Shown: one piece after another, positions 17,948 to 26,212 of the stretch
How positions within the stretch are numbered: the first letter of the stretch is position 1
Layout of the letters: each line of letters starts with the position of its first letter
Origin: Geobacillus kaustophilus
GTDB taxonomy: Bacteria > Bacillota > Bacilli > Bacillales > Anoxybacillaceae
DNA: 64,000 bases
Direction of reading: 5' to 3'
NCBI RefSeq assembly: GCF_000948285.1
Contig: NZ_JYBP01000003.1
Coordinates: forward strand, 434,001 to 498,000
Made by a program: the position numbers and the translations under genes
The notes under the pieces: generated by a model
The model's input: only the letters and a program-made list of their open reading frames with translations
Databases searched by the model: none
Told to the model about the DNA's origin: nothing

Positions 17948-18088
17948 TTATGAGGACAGCTTAATTTTGTGGGTCAATGAACGGCGCTGGATTTCTTTTT
18001 CAATCAACTCGATGAATTCCGGGCTGAGGTTGAGCTCTTTCGCCTTGAAGTACGACTCGATCAACAGCTCGTCGGACAAATGTTTCAT
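17948..18088 (-). CDS. sda: Sporulation checkpoint protein Sda (histidine kinase inhibitor)
   Basis: The 46-residue protein [20 protein letters not shown]... ending HKIKLSS matches Sda, a helical hairpin that binds KinA and blocks its autophosphorylation, preventing sporulation when replication is blocked. The frame is open further upstream, but the ATG at 18088-18086 with AGGAGGACG before it gives the family length. In B. subtilis sda is controlled by DnaA through boxes in its promoter, and a DnaA-box cluster lies upstream here at 18194-18294. Confidence 0.93.
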   Translation of the reverse strand: MKHLSDELLIESYFKAKELNLSPEFIELIEKEIQRRSLTHKIKLSS

Positions 18089-18193
18089 CGGGGGGCGTCC
18101 TCCTTTTTGAATGGAATATGGCAAACATGTCATACATATAATGGTAGGTTACTTACAATGTACCATGGCTTGCGAAAGAGAACAACCGTTCCG

Positions 18194-18294
18194 TTATCCA
18201 CAGAAAACGGTGGATAACATGTGGAAAACATGTTTATAAAGCGTAGGAAGTGTGATGGCAAGCTTGTGTATAATGTGGGCAACAGTTATCCACA
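18194..18294. promoter_or_regulatory. DnaA-box cluster between sda and yqeG
   Basis: Perfect TTATCCACA boxes occur at 18194-18202 and 18286-18294. GGTGGATAA (18209-18217) and TGTGGAAAA (18220-18228) are reversed boxes with one mismatch each, and TGTGTATAA near 18265 is weaker. The cluster is 106 bp from the sda start and 122 bp from the yqeG start, in the position of the known DnaA-controlled sda promoter of B. subtilis. Confidence 0.8.
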
Positions 18295-18354
18295 AGATGG
18301 AGAGGTGCAAAATTTGTCGAAAATTTTTTCTATTTATCATCGGTAAGCTTTGTT

Positions 18355-18383
18355 TTGAAACAAACGATAAAATTCGCTATGAT
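18355..18383 (+). promoter_or_regulatory. Sigma-A promoter of the yqeG-yqeM operon
   Basis: TTGAAA (18355-18360), 17 bp, TATGAT (18378-18383), 32 bp before the yqeG ATG. Confidence 0.65.
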
Positions 18384-18415
18384 GGGAAAAGCAAATGGAA
18401 AGGCGGGTGTCCGGC

Positions 18416-18931
18416 ATGCTTCACTGCTTTTTGCCAAGCCAGTTTGCCAAGCGTGTGATCGACATTACTCCGGATGAGCTGAAACAAAAAGGGGTTAAAG
18501 GGATCATCACCGATCTGGACAATACGCTCGTTGAATGGGATCGGCCGAGCGCCACTCCGGAGCTGGCCGCATGGTTTGATGCGATGAAGCAGGCGGGCAT
18601 TAAGGTCGTCATCGTATCGAATAATAATAAACAACGCGTGCAGTCGTTTGCTGAGCCGCTTGGCATTCCGTTCATCTTTGAAGCGCGCAAACCGTTGACA
18701 CGCGCGTTTTTGCGGGCATTAAAGATGATGGAACTTAAGAAAGAGGAAGTCGTCGTCATCGGCGATCAGTTGCTGACCGATGTGCTTGGCGGCAACCGGC
18801 TCGGACTCAACACGATTTTAGTCGTTCCGGTCGCCCAGACGGACGGATTATGGACGCGTTTCAATCGGAAAGTGGAGCGGAGAATTTTAAACATGATGCG
18901 CAAAAAAGGGATGATTTACTGGGAGGAATGA
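18416..18931 (+). CDS. yqeG: YqeG-family HAD phosphatase (subfamily IIIA)
   Basis: This 171-residue HAD-superfamily protein has the nucleophile motif DLDNTLVEWD, motif II VIVSNNN and motif IV VIGDQLLTDVLGGNR. Related proteins include phosphatidylglycerophosphate phosphatases, but the substrate of YqeG is unproven. The ATG at 18416 matches the family start (MLHCFLPSQ); an ATG at 18395 would add seven residues. It overlaps the region of the yqeH start, so it is the first gene of a tightly packed operon. Confidence 0.92.
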   Translation: MLHCFLPSQFAKRVIDITPDELKQKGVKGIITDLDNTLVEWDRPSATPELAAWFDAMKQAGIKVVIVSNNNKQRVQSFAEPLGIPFIFEARKPLTRAFLRALKMMELKKEEVVVIGDQLLTDVLGGNRLGLNTILVVPVAQTDGLWTRFNRKVERRILNMMRKKGMIYWEE

Positions 18932-18933
18932 TC

Positions 18934-20043
18934 GTGGAGCCACAACTGCGTTGCATCGGCTGCGGAGCGGCCATCCAGTTTGACGATCCGAAAAAGGCGG
19001 GCTATGCGCCGAAAAGCGTGCTCGAAAAAGAGGCGGAAGAAATCATTTGCCAACGTTGCTTCCGCTTGAAACATTACAATGAAGTGCAAGACGTGCCGCT
19101 TGATGACAGCGACTTTTTAAACATGCTGCATCGGATCGGGGAATCGAAGGCGCTTGTCGTCAACATCGTTGACATTTTCGATTTCAACGGCAGCTGGATT
19201 CCTGGCTTGCCGCGGTTTGCGGCTGAAAATCCAATATTGCTTGTCGGCAACAAGGCAGATTTATTGCCGCGGTCGGTCAAATACCCGAAGCTGCTGCGCT
19301 GGATGCGCCGCATGGCGGAAGAGCTCGGGCTGCATCCGGTGGATGTCTGTCTTGTCAGCGCGGCGAAAGGAATCGGCATGGCGAAGGTGATGGAAGCGAT
19401 TGACCGCTATCGCGAGGGCGGCGATGTGTATGTCGTCGGCTGTACGAATGTCGGCAAGTCGACGTTCATCAACCGGATCATTGAAGAAGCGACCGGCAAA
19501 GGGAATGTGATTACCACGTCATATTTCCCGGGGACGACACTCGATATGATCGAAATCCCGCTTGAGGGCGGGGCGACGTTGTATGATACGCCAGGGATCA
19601 TCAACCATCACCAAATGGCGCACTTTGTCGATGCGCGCGATTTGAAAATCATTACGCCAAAGCGGGAAATCCATCCGCGCGTTTATCAGCTCAACGAAGG
19701 GCAGACGCTCTTTTTCGGAGGCTTGGCCCGCCTCGATTACATCAAAGGCGGGCGCCGCTCGTTCGTCTGCTACATGGCCAATGAGTTGACGGTTCATCGG
19801 ACGAAGTTGGAAAAAGCCGACTCCCTTTATGCCAATCAGCTCGGCGATTTGCTCTCACCGCCAAGCAAGCGCTATGCCGCTGAGTTTCCGCCGCTTGTGC
19901 CGCGCTCGCTGTCGGTGAAAGAGCGGAAGACGGACATCGTCTTTTCCGGTCTCGGCTGGGTGACGTGCAACGACCCGGGCGCTCAGCTCGTCGTTCATGC
20001 GCCGAAAGGGGTCGACGTGTTTATTCGTCAGTCGTTGATTTAA
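18934..20043 (+). CDS. yqeH: Circularly permuted ribosome-assembly GTPase YqeH
   Basis: This 369-residue protein has an N-terminal treble-clef zinc finger (CIGCGAAIQF and CQRCFRL), then a circularly permuted GTPase domain in which G4 (NKADLL) precedes G1 (GCTNVGKST) and G3 (DTPG), and a C-terminal TRAP-like domain. YqeH is needed for 30S subunit assembly. The geobacilli protein is the known ortholog of plant NOA1/NOS1. The chosen start is the GTG at 18934, seven bases after GGAGG; the ATG at 18928 is too close to that site. Confidence 0.94.
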   Translation: MEPQLRCIGCGAAIQFDDPKKAGYAPKSVLEKEAEEIICQRCFRLKHYNEVQDVPLDDSDFLNMLHRIGESKALVVNIVDIFDFNGSWIPGLPRFAAENPILLVGNKADLLPRSVKYPKLLRWMRRMAEELGLHPVDVCLVSAAKGIGMAKVMEAIDRYREGGDVYVVGCTNVGKSTFINRIIEEATGKGNVITTSYFPGTTLDMIEIPLEGGATLYDTPGIINHHQMAHFVDARDLKIITPKREIHPRVYQLNEGQTLFFGGLARLDYIKGGRRSFVCYMANELTVHRTKLEKADSLYANQLGDLLSPPSKRYAAEFPPLVPRSLSVKERKTDIVFSGLGWVTCNDPGAQLVVHAPKGVDVFIRQSLI

Positions 20044-20065
20044 TGGAAAGCGGGAGGGGAGAAAC

Positions 20066-20896
20066 GTGGAAAAGGTATACGGGTTGATCGGATTTCCCGT
20101 CGAGCACTCGTTGTCGCCGCTCATGCATAACGATGCATTCGCCCGTTTGGGCATTCCGGCGCGCTATCATTTGTTTTCCGTTGAATCGGGGCAAGTCGGT
20201 GCGGCGATCGCTGGCGTGCGGGCGCTCGGCATCGCCGGGGTGAACGTGACCATTCCGCACAAATTGGCAGTCATTCCATTTTTGGACGAAGTGGACGAGC
20301 CGGCGCGCCGCATCGGGGCGGTCAATACGATCGTCAATAACGACGGCCGGCTCGTCGGCTATAATACAGACGGACCCGGTTATGTCCAAGCGTTGGAAGA
20401 GGAAATGAACATCACCTTGGACGGCAAGCGGATTTTGGTGATCGGCGCTGGCGGCGGGGCGCGCGGCATTTACTTTTCGTTGCTGTCGACGGCAGCCGAG
20501 CGCATCGATATGGCCAACCGGACGGTGGAAAAAGCGGAGCGGCTCGTCCGCGAAGGGGAGGATGGCCGCTCGGCGTGTTTTTCACTCGCCGAGGCCGAAA
20601 CGCGGCTTGACGAATACGATATCATTATCAATACCACTTCTGTCGGCATGCATCCGCGTGTCGAGGCGCAGCCGCTTTCCCTTGAACGGCTGCGGCCAGG
20701 GGTGATCGTTTCCGATATTATTTACAACCCACTGGAAACGAAATGGCTGAAAGAAGCGAAAGCGCGCGGCGCCCGCGTGCAAAACGGCGTCGGCATGCTC
20801 ATATATCAAGGGGCGTTGGCGTTCGAAAAGTGGACCGGCCAATGGCCGGATGTCAACCGGATGAAACAGCTTGTCATCGAAGCGTTAAGGAGGTAA
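20066..20896 (+). CDS. aroE: Shikimate dehydrogenase (NADP+)
   Basis: A full-length 276-residue enzyme that reduces 3-dehydroshikimate to shikimate in aromatic amino acid synthesis. The N-terminal substrate domain has GFPVEHSLSPLMHN and VTIPHK (catalytic Lys); NTDGPGY is conserved; the NADPH domain has GAGGGARG and the NRT motif MANRTVEKAE that selects NADP. The GTG start follows GGGAGGGG. It ends three bases before yqeI. Confidence 0.95.
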   Translation: MEKVYGLIGFPVEHSLSPLMHNDAFARLGIPARYHLFSVESGQVGAAIAGVRALGIAGVNVTIPHKLAVIPFLDEVDEPARRIGAVNTIVNNDGRLVGYNTDGPGYVQALEEEMNITLDGKRILVIGAGGGARGIYFSLLSTAAERIDMANRTVEKAERLVREGEDGRSACFSLAEAETRLDEYDIIINTTSVGMHPRVEAQPLSLERLRPGVIVSDIIYNPLETKWLKEAKARGARVQNGVGMLIYQGALAFEKWTGQWPDVNRMKQLVIEALRR

Positions 20897-20899
20897 CAT

Positions 20900-21193
20900 A
20901 TGCTAACGGGAAAACAAAAACGGTTTTTGCGCGCGCAAGCCCATCATTTGAAACCGATTTTTCAAGTCGGCAAAGGCGGCGTGACGGAAGCGATGACCGA
21001 ACAAATTGCGGCGGCGCTCGAAGCGCGCGAGCTGTTGAAAGTGAGCGTTTTGCAAAACTGCGAAGAAGACCGCCACGCCGTCGCCGAGCAGCTCGCGGCT
21101 GGAACGGGGGCGGAAGTCGTGCAAGTGATCGGCAATACGATCGTCTTATACAAAGAATCGAAGGAGCATAAACAAATCGTCCTGCCCGACTGA
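20900..21193 (+). CDS. yqeI: YhbY/YqeI-family RNA-binding protein (CRM domain)
   Basis: The 97-residue protein is a single CRS1-YhbY (CRM) RNA-binding domain, with [18 protein letters not shown], the GKGGVTEAM loop (GxxG RNA-binding type) and the final [15 protein letters not shown]. YhbY associates with pre-50S ribosomal particles in E. coli, so a role in ribosome assembly is likely, in line with yqeH and rsfS in the same operon. AAGGAGG precedes the ATG. Confidence 0.9.
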   Translation: MLTGKQKRFLRAQAHHLKPIFQVGKGGVTEAMTEQIAAALEARELLKVSVLQNCEEDRHAVAEQLAAGTGAEVVQVIGNTIVLYKESKEHKQIVLPD

Positions 21194-21230
21194 CAGCGGG
21201 ATGGTGCGGCAGGCGGCGGGAGGAAAGAAG

Positions 21231-21881
21231 ATGGGAAAAATTGGGATTTTCGGCGGCACGTTTGATCCGCCTCATTACGGTCATTTGCTCATGGCGAATG
21301 AAGTGCTTGACGCCCTTCAGTTGTCAGAAATTTGGTTTCTGCCCAACCGCATTCCTCCCCATAAGCAGCACGAACAAGTGACCAAAAGCGAAAACCGTTT
21401 GCGCATGCTCGAGTTGGCCGTGGCCGGCCATCCGCGCTTTCACATTGAGACGATCGAGCTTGAACGGGAAGGGCCTTCGTATACGTATGATACGATCCGG
21501 CAGCTCGTCGCGATGCATCCTGATGACGAGTTTTATTTCATCATCGGCGCCGATATGGTCGAACATTTGCCGAATTGGCACCGCATCGAGGAGCTCATCG
21601 AGTTGGTGACGTTCGTCGGCGTCAAGCGGCCTGGGTTTTCCATGGAAACGCCGTATCCGGTCATTGAGGTCGAGGCGCCGCAGTTTGCCGTTTCTTCCTC
21701 GCTCATCCGCGAGCGGGTGCGGAACGGACAGACGATTCGCTACCTCGTGCCAGAAGGCGTTAGACTTTATATTGAGGAGAAGGGGCTATATGGAGCGAGA
21801 ACAGGCGTTACTGATCGTGAAACAACAGCTGACAGAGCAGCGCTACGAGCATACGCTTGGCGTTGTCGAAACCGCCGTTAA
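21231..21881 (+). CDS. nadD: Nicotinate-nucleotide adenylyltransferase, with C-terminal extension
   Basis: The 216-residue protein transfers AMP from ATP to nicotinate mononucleotide in NAD synthesis. It has the nucleotidyltransferase motif [12 protein letters not shown], then PNRIPPHK, and the final SSSLIRERV (ISSTxxR type). The start is the ATG at 21231 after GGAGGAAAG; upstream in-frame codons are not family-like. Typical proteins end near EEKGLYG; here the frame continues about 26 residues ([18 protein letters not shown]...) and overlaps yqeK by 92 bp. The extension is basic and unlike other members, so the old stop may have been lost. Confidence 0.93.
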   Translation: MGKIGIFGGTFDPPHYGHLLMANEVLDALQLSEIWFLPNRIPPHKQHEQVTKSENRLRMLELAVAGHPRFHIETIELEREGPSYTYDTIRQLVAMHPDDEFYFIIGADMVEHLPNWHRIEELIELVTFVGVKRPGFSMETPYPVIEVEAPQFAVSSSLIRERVRNGQTIRYLVPEGVRLYIEEKGLYGARTGVTDRETTADRAALRAYAWRCRNRR

Positions 21882-22368
21882 GCTCGCCAAGCAATACGGC
21901 GCCGACGCGAAAAAGGCGGAACTGGCGGCGATTTTCCACGACTATGCCAAATTCCGTCCAGTCGAGGAAATGAAACAAATCATTTTGGCGCAAAATATGC
22001 CCAACGATTTGCTTGCTTACAACAGCGAGCTATGGCATGCGCCCGTTGGCGCCTATTTAGTGCAGGCAGAAGTCGGCATCGACGATCCGGAGGTGCTGGA
22101 TGCCATTCGCTACCATACGTCGGGAAGAGCGGGAATGACGCTGCTGGAAAAAATTATTTATTTGGCCGACTATATGGAACCAGGGCGCCGCTTCTCCGGC
22201 GTCGACGACGTACGGCGCTTGGCGGAAGAAGACCTCAACCGGGCGCTGTTGCAGGCGGTGAAAAATACGATCGCGTTTTTGCTTGAGAAGCGCCAGCTCA
22301 TTTATCCAGACACGATTCATGCGTACAATTCACTCGTGCGTGAAGTGAAGGGGGAAGCAAAACGGTGA
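21790..22368 (+). CDS. yqeK: Symmetrical bis(5'-nucleosyl)-tetraphosphatase YqeK (HD domain)
   Basis: This 192-residue HD-domain hydrolase has [14 protein letters not shown], the metal-binding AAIFHDYAK, and [26 protein letters not shown]. YqeK enzymes split diadenosine tetraphosphate into two ADP and limit this stress nucleotide. The frame opens at 21664, but the ATG at 21790 fits the family and has GAGGAGAAGG before it. Its start lies inside the 3' end of nadD and its stop overlaps the rsfS start. Confidence 0.93.
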   Translation: MEREQALLIVKQQLTEQRYEHTLGVVETAVKLAKQYGADAKKAELAAIFHDYAKFRPVEEMKQIILAQNMPNDLLAYNSELWHAPVGAYLVQAEVGIDDPEVLDAIRYHTSGRAGMTLLEKIIYLADYMEPGRRFSGVDDVRRLAEEDLNRALLQAVKNTIAFLLEKRQLIYPDTIHAYNSLVREVKGEAKR

Positions 22369-22721
22369 CGGAACAAGAGGCGTTGCAGCTTGTCGTCCGC
22401 GCGGCGGATGATAAAAAGGCGGAACAAATTGTCGTCTTGAACATGAAAGGCATTTCGCTTGTCGCCGATTATTTTGTCATTTGCCATGGCAATTCGGACA
22501 AACAAGTGCAGGCCATCGCCCGCGAAATTCAAGACCAAGCGGAAGAACACGGCTTGCCGGTGAAGCGGGTCGAAGGATTCCATGAGGCGAAATGGGTGCT
22601 TGTCGATTTGGGCGACATCGTTGCACATGTTTTTGCCAAAGAGGAGCGCGAGTATTACAACCTCGAACGGCTCTGGGGGGACGCCCCGACGGAAGACGTC
22701 GCGGCTGTGTTGCAGCCATGA
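22365..22721 (+). CDS. rsfS: Ribosomal silencing factor RsfS
   Basis: The 118-residue protein has the RsfS signature: DYFVICHGNSDKQVQAIARE, the KWVLVDLGDIVAHVF block and YYNLERLWGDA. RsfS binds ribosomal protein uL14 on the 50S subunit and prevents joining to 30S under starvation. The GTG start shares four bases (GTGA) with the yqeK stop, and its own stop overlaps the next ATG (ATGA). Confidence 0.95.
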   Translation: MTEQEALQLVVRAADDKKAEQIVVLNMKGISLVADYFVICHGNSDKQVQAIAREIQDQAEEHGLPVKRVEGFHEAKWVLVDLGDIVAHVFAKEEREYYNLERLWGDAPTEDVAAVLQP

Positions 22722-23461
22722 CATACGGCCGCTTCGCCGATTGGTATGACGCGCTCATGGCCGAGGCGCCGTATGATGCATGGCAATCGTTTGTTGAACG
22801 GGCATTCGCCCAATACGCCAAACGTCCGGGCAGACGGGTCATGGACATCGGCTGCGGGACGGGAAAGCTTGCCATTCGCCTCGCCAAGGCGGGATGGCAA
22901 GTGTCCGGCGTCGACGTGTCCGAGCATATGCTTGCTATCGCCCAGGCGAAAGCCGAAGCGGCGGGCGTCGATGTGCCGTTTTTCGAACAAAACATGGCGG
23001 AGCTCGACGGGTTTTCTGATTTGGATGGCGCCTTCATTTTTTGCGATGCGCTGAACTATTTGACAGGCGAAGAGGATGTGAAGCGGACGTTCGCCGCCGT
23101 CTATCGCTCCCTTGGCGGCGGTGGGCTGCTTTTGTTTGACGTCCATTCCGTCTACAAAACGGACGTTTTGTTTCGCGATGCGGTGTTTGCGGATCAAGAC
23201 GAGGACATCAGCTACATATGGACATGCCATCCACTTGACTGGCCGCACAGCGTCGGGCATGAATTAACCTTTTTCGTCCGCTGCGGCGCCCTTTATGAGC
23301 GCTATGACGAATGGCACGAACAGCGCACGTTCGAGCGCGCCGCCTATGAGCAATGGCTTTATGACGCCGGTTTCGAAGTGCTTGAGGTGACCGCTGACTT
23401 CACCGATGCGCCCCCGACCGAAACGGCGGAGCGCTTGTTTTTTGTCGCGCGGAAGCGGTGA
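22718..23461 (+). CDS. yqeM: Class I SAM-dependent methyltransferase YqeM
   Basis: A 247-residue methyltransferase with the SAM motif VMDIGCGTGKLAIRLA, the acidic GVDVSEHML strand and DALNYL. It matches YqeM, last gene of the yqeG operon; the substrate is unknown. The ATG at 22718 overlaps the rsfS stop, and the open frame upstream is not conserved. In B. subtilis the next genes are comER and comEA; here the CRISPR-Cas island separates them. Confidence 0.9.
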   Translation: MTYGRFADWYDALMAEAPYDAWQSFVERAFAQYAKRPGRRVMDIGCGTGKLAIRLAKAGWQVSGVDVSEHMLAIAQAKAEAAGVDVPFFEQNMAELDGFSDLDGAFIFCDALNYLTGEEDVKRTFAAVYRSLGGGGLLLFDVHSVYKTDVLFRDAVFADQDEDISYIWTCHPLDWPHSVGHELTFFVRCGALYERYDEWHEQRTFERAAYEQWLYDAGFEVLEVTADFTDAPPTETAERLFFVARKR

Positions 23462-23536
23462 GCCGGAATAGACAAAAAAGAAGGCGCTGTTGCCAATGAT
23501 GTATTTGAGATGCTTGAACACCGCTCGAAATAGGGC

Positions 23537-23568
23537 AAAAAGAGCCGGAGGGGCTCTTTTCTTTTTTT
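23537..23568 (+). terminator. Terminator of the yqeG-yqeM operon
   Basis: AAAAGAGCC (23537-23545) pairs with GGCTCTTTT (23552-23560), followed by CTTTTTTT. Confidence 0.85.
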
Positions 23569-23652
23569 CATCCGGATGTGGAGACCAGGGGGCGCATGTA
23601 TCACTATAAAGCGCTGTGAAGATCGACACGATTCGGCCGCTGTATGTTTTCT

Positions 23653-23851
23653 GCAAAGAAAAAATACAGAGTTTTGCAAGGAAAAGTGCAGAGAATGACA
23701 ACTTGACATGGAGCCTCTGGGGGCGTGATTAAAAAGCCAGGAAGCCAGCAATATCAAGGGCTGGCTATGCCTAAAAAGGCTATCACGCCCCCACTCCATG
23801 TCAAGTTGGCCTAAGCCAAATTCTCTGCAGATCTCTGCATTTTTATTTTGC
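23653..23851. repeat. Large multi-segment inverted repeat (possible structured RNA or MITE)
   Basis: Nested arms pair in order from outside in. Outermost are GCAAAGAAAAAATACAGAG (23653-23671) and the similar reverse complement at 23833-23851. Then come TGCAGAGAAT with ATTCTCTGCA (23687-23696, 23820-23829), AACTTGACATGGAG with CTCCATGTCAAGTT (23700-23713, 23794-23807), and GGGGGCGTGAT with ATCACGCCCCC (23719-23729, 23782-23792). Inside lies AGCCAGC..GCTGGCT, and a side hairpin TTGGC(CTAA)GCCAA sits between arms. The three inner main arms are perfect. It contains no ORF. Confidence 0.8.
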
Positions 23852-23994
23852 AATAAACACGCTGTACAAATGAAAGATGAGAAAAATTTTAAAAAAGATG
23901 TGTGATTTAGAAGGATTATGAAGATATTGGTCGAAATATGCAAAATATAGGACAAACGATCTAAGGGAAAACGTCTAGTGGGGTTGAACTGAAA

Positions 23995-26187
23995 ATGACC
24001 AATATTTATGCCCATACGCCACGGGAAAATGGACAGGAATGGCATCGGTTAGATGATCATTTGTTAAGTGTAGCGGAAATGGCACAGTCGTTCGCTGCTC
24101 CCTTTCAAGGGGAAAGAGTGGCTTATTTATGCGGTCTTTTGCATGACTTAGGCAAGTTTCACCCTCTTTTTCAAGAATATTTACAAAAGCAAGCGAGCGG
24201 AGAAATGAGCCGCAGTATTCCCCATGCGATTTGGGGAGCGGCGTTCATGTACCAGTTGTATTGGAAAAAAATGAATGATCCGCATGCTTGGCAATGGTTT
24301 TCGTTGCCGATCGCTGCCCATCATGCGGGTTTGCATTCGTCTGCCTATTTATCACTTACCCTCGAAGAGAAGTTAGAAAAACAACGTTCACATTTTGTAG
24401 AGATTTTACGGCAAGCCGAGTGGTTCTTAAAGAAATTTGTATTTCCATACATGCAAAGTGCGACAAAAATTCCCTCATTTTCTGAGACAGAGAGGGAGAT
24501 GTGGATTCGCTTGGTCTTTTCGGCGCTTGTTGACGCTGATTATTTAGATACAGAGCGACACTTCCAGCCAGAGCTTTCTCCACTCCGACAGCCGACTGTT
24601 TCGATAACTGATTTATGGAATATGTTTGTTGCTGACCAGGAACAATTAACAAGTCAAGCGGATGATACAGCAGTTAATCGGATGCGAAGAGAAGTGTATG
24701 AGGAATGCGTCTGCGCCGCAGCCAGATCGCAGGGAGTATATCGTTTGACGGTGCCGACTGGAGGGGGAAAAACGAGAAGCAGTTTAGCTTTTGCGTTGAA
24801 ACATGCAGTGGAACACCGGCTTGACCAGATCATTGTCGCAATCCCATATACAAGCATTATCGAGCAAACGGCGAACGTATATCGCGGCATTTTCGGGAAC
24901 GACGCCGTGCTGGAGCACCACAGTCAGATTGAAGTGGATGACGAGAATGAAGCAGCGGATGAACGGCTCATCCAACACCGTCTCTCTGCGGAAAATTGGG
25001 ACGCTCCGCTCATTGTCACAACAACAGTGCAACTGTTTGACAGTTTGTTTAGCAATCGTCCAAGCAAAGTCCGCAAACTGCATAACTTGTCGCGTAGCGT
25101 CATTATTCTTGATGAGGTTCAATCGCTCCCGCCGGAGTTGCTAAAGCCGACATTAGACGCACTTGCCATGCTTGTCCGTCATTGTCAAACAACGATTGTT
25201 TTATCGAGCGCCACCCAGCCATTTTTTGAAGAAAGCCGATTTTTGCATGCATTCTCACAAATGGCAGTCGAAGAAATTTTGCCGCCGCCGATTGTGAACC
25301 GTCATTTTCAACAAATGCAACGGGTGGACTATGACATATGGAAATCACCTATTTCATTGCCAAAGCTTGCCCGTTTCATCCGAGAACAAAAGCAATTATT
25401 GGTTGTCTTTAACACGAGAAAAGAGGCGAAAGAGTGCGTTGAACTTCTTCAGGAAGATGAGGGGGTATTCCATCTTTCCACCCTTCTTTGCGGCGCGCAT
25501 CGTCGTCGAATTTTAAAGGAAGTTCGTGAACGTCTGCGGAAAAACCAACCCGTTCGCCTGATCAGCACACAAGTCGTGGAAGCAGGGGTTGACTTGGATT
25601 TTCCTATTGTCATGCGGCAAATGGGGCCACTTGACCGGATTGTCCAAGCGGCAGGGCGCTGCAATCGCGAAGGGAAAATGGACAAGGGAAAAGTGATTAT
25701 TTTTGAAACGGAAGAAATGCCAAGCCCAAGAGGCCCGTATCGAACAGCGATGGAAACAGCACGGTCCTTATTGGCTCAACGACATCCTAATGATTTACAT
25801 AACCCGAATATATTCCGGGAATATTTCCGCCGTTTATTCGCCTCGGTGGATGTGGATTCGAAAAACATCCAAAAAGATCGGGAAACGCTTGATTATCCTT
25901 TAGTCGCTGAAAAATATCGTCTGATTGATCAGGATACTGTTTCCGTTATCGTCCCATACGCGGAGGCGTCGGAATACTTGCGAACGTGGGAATCTTCTCC
26001 TTCCCGCTATTCATTTCGCCGTTTGCAACCATATATGATCCAGCTTTATCGTTTTGAGGCCGAGAAGAAAGAAAAGGACGGATGGCTGCGGGAAGTGGCA
26101 GACAGTGTTTATGAATGGCTTGGCGATTATGATGAACGGATAGGCATTAAAGAAGAAGTCCACGATCCGTTCAGTCTGATTGGATAA
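23995..26187 (+). CDS. cas3: CRISPR-associated helicase/nuclease Cas3 (type I-C)
   Basis: The 730-residue effector nuclease-helicase degrades DNA marked by the I-C Cascade. The N-terminal HD nuclease domain has LLHDLGK (His50-Asp51). The superfamily 2 helicase follows: Walker A PTGGGKT (254-260), DEVQ box (373-376), motif III SSATQP, and the C-terminal motifs STQVVEAGVDLDFP and QAAGRCNREG. HD-helicase fusion and position at the head of the operon are typical of type I-C. The ribosome binding site before the ATG is weak, which may keep Cas3 low relative to Cascade. It ends 25 bp before cas5. Confidence 0.95.
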   Translation: MTNIYAHTPRENGQEWHRLDDHLLSVAEMAQSFAAPFQGERVAYLCGLLHDLGKFHPLFQEYLQKQASGEMSRSIPHAIWGAAFMYQLYWKKMNDPHAWQWFSLPIAAHHAGLHSSAYLSLTLEEKLEKQRSHFVEILRQAEWFLKKFVFPYMQSATKIPSFSETEREMWIRLVFSALVDADYLDTERHFQPELSPLRQPTVSITDLWNMFVADQEQLTSQADDTAVNRMRREVYEECVCAAARSQGVYRLTVPTGGGKTRSSLAFALKHAVEHRLDQIIVAIPYTSIIEQTANVYRGIFGNDAVLEHHSQIEVDDENEAADERLIQHRLSAENWDAPLIVTTTVQLFDSLFSNRPSKVRKLHNLSRSVIILDEVQSLPPELLKPTLDALAMLVRHCQTTIVLSSATQPFFEESRFLHAFSQMAVEEILPPPIVNRHFQQMQRVDYDIWKSPISLPKLARFIREQKQLLVVFNTRKEAKECVELLQEDEGVFHLSTLLCGAHRRRILKEVRERLRKNQPVRLISTQVVEAGVDLDFPIVMRQMGPLDRIVQAAGRCNREGKMDKGKVIIFETEEMPSPRGPYRTAMETARSLLAQRHPNDLHNPNIFREYFRRLFASVDVDSKNIQKDRETLDYPLVAEKYRLIDQDTVSVIVPYAEASEYLRTWESSPSRYSFRRLQPYMIQLYRFEAEKKEKDGWLREVADSVYEWLGDYDERIGIKEEVHDPFSLIG

Positions 26188-26212
26188 AAGAAGATTAGGA
26201 AGGGGAAATGAG

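Larger units (their letters stand above)
23462..23994. other. 533-bp gene-free stretch between yqeM and cas3
   Basis: No credible ORF is present on either strand. It holds a terminator (23537-23568), the large inverted-repeat structure (23653-23851) and an AT-rich 140-bp region before cas3 in which I cannot point to a convincing sigma-A promoter. It marks the left edge of the CRISPR-Cas island. Confidence 0.7.

Noticed and set aside
23880-23994. Sigma-A promoter directly before cas3
   Set aside because: Candidate hexamers such as TTGGTC with TATAGG have wrong spacing; no pair met the standard used for the other promoters.
23264-24045. Minus-strand ORFs over the inverted repeat and the cas3 start
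   Set aside because: They run through the structured DNA and overlap yqeM and cas3; composition and starts are not gene-like.
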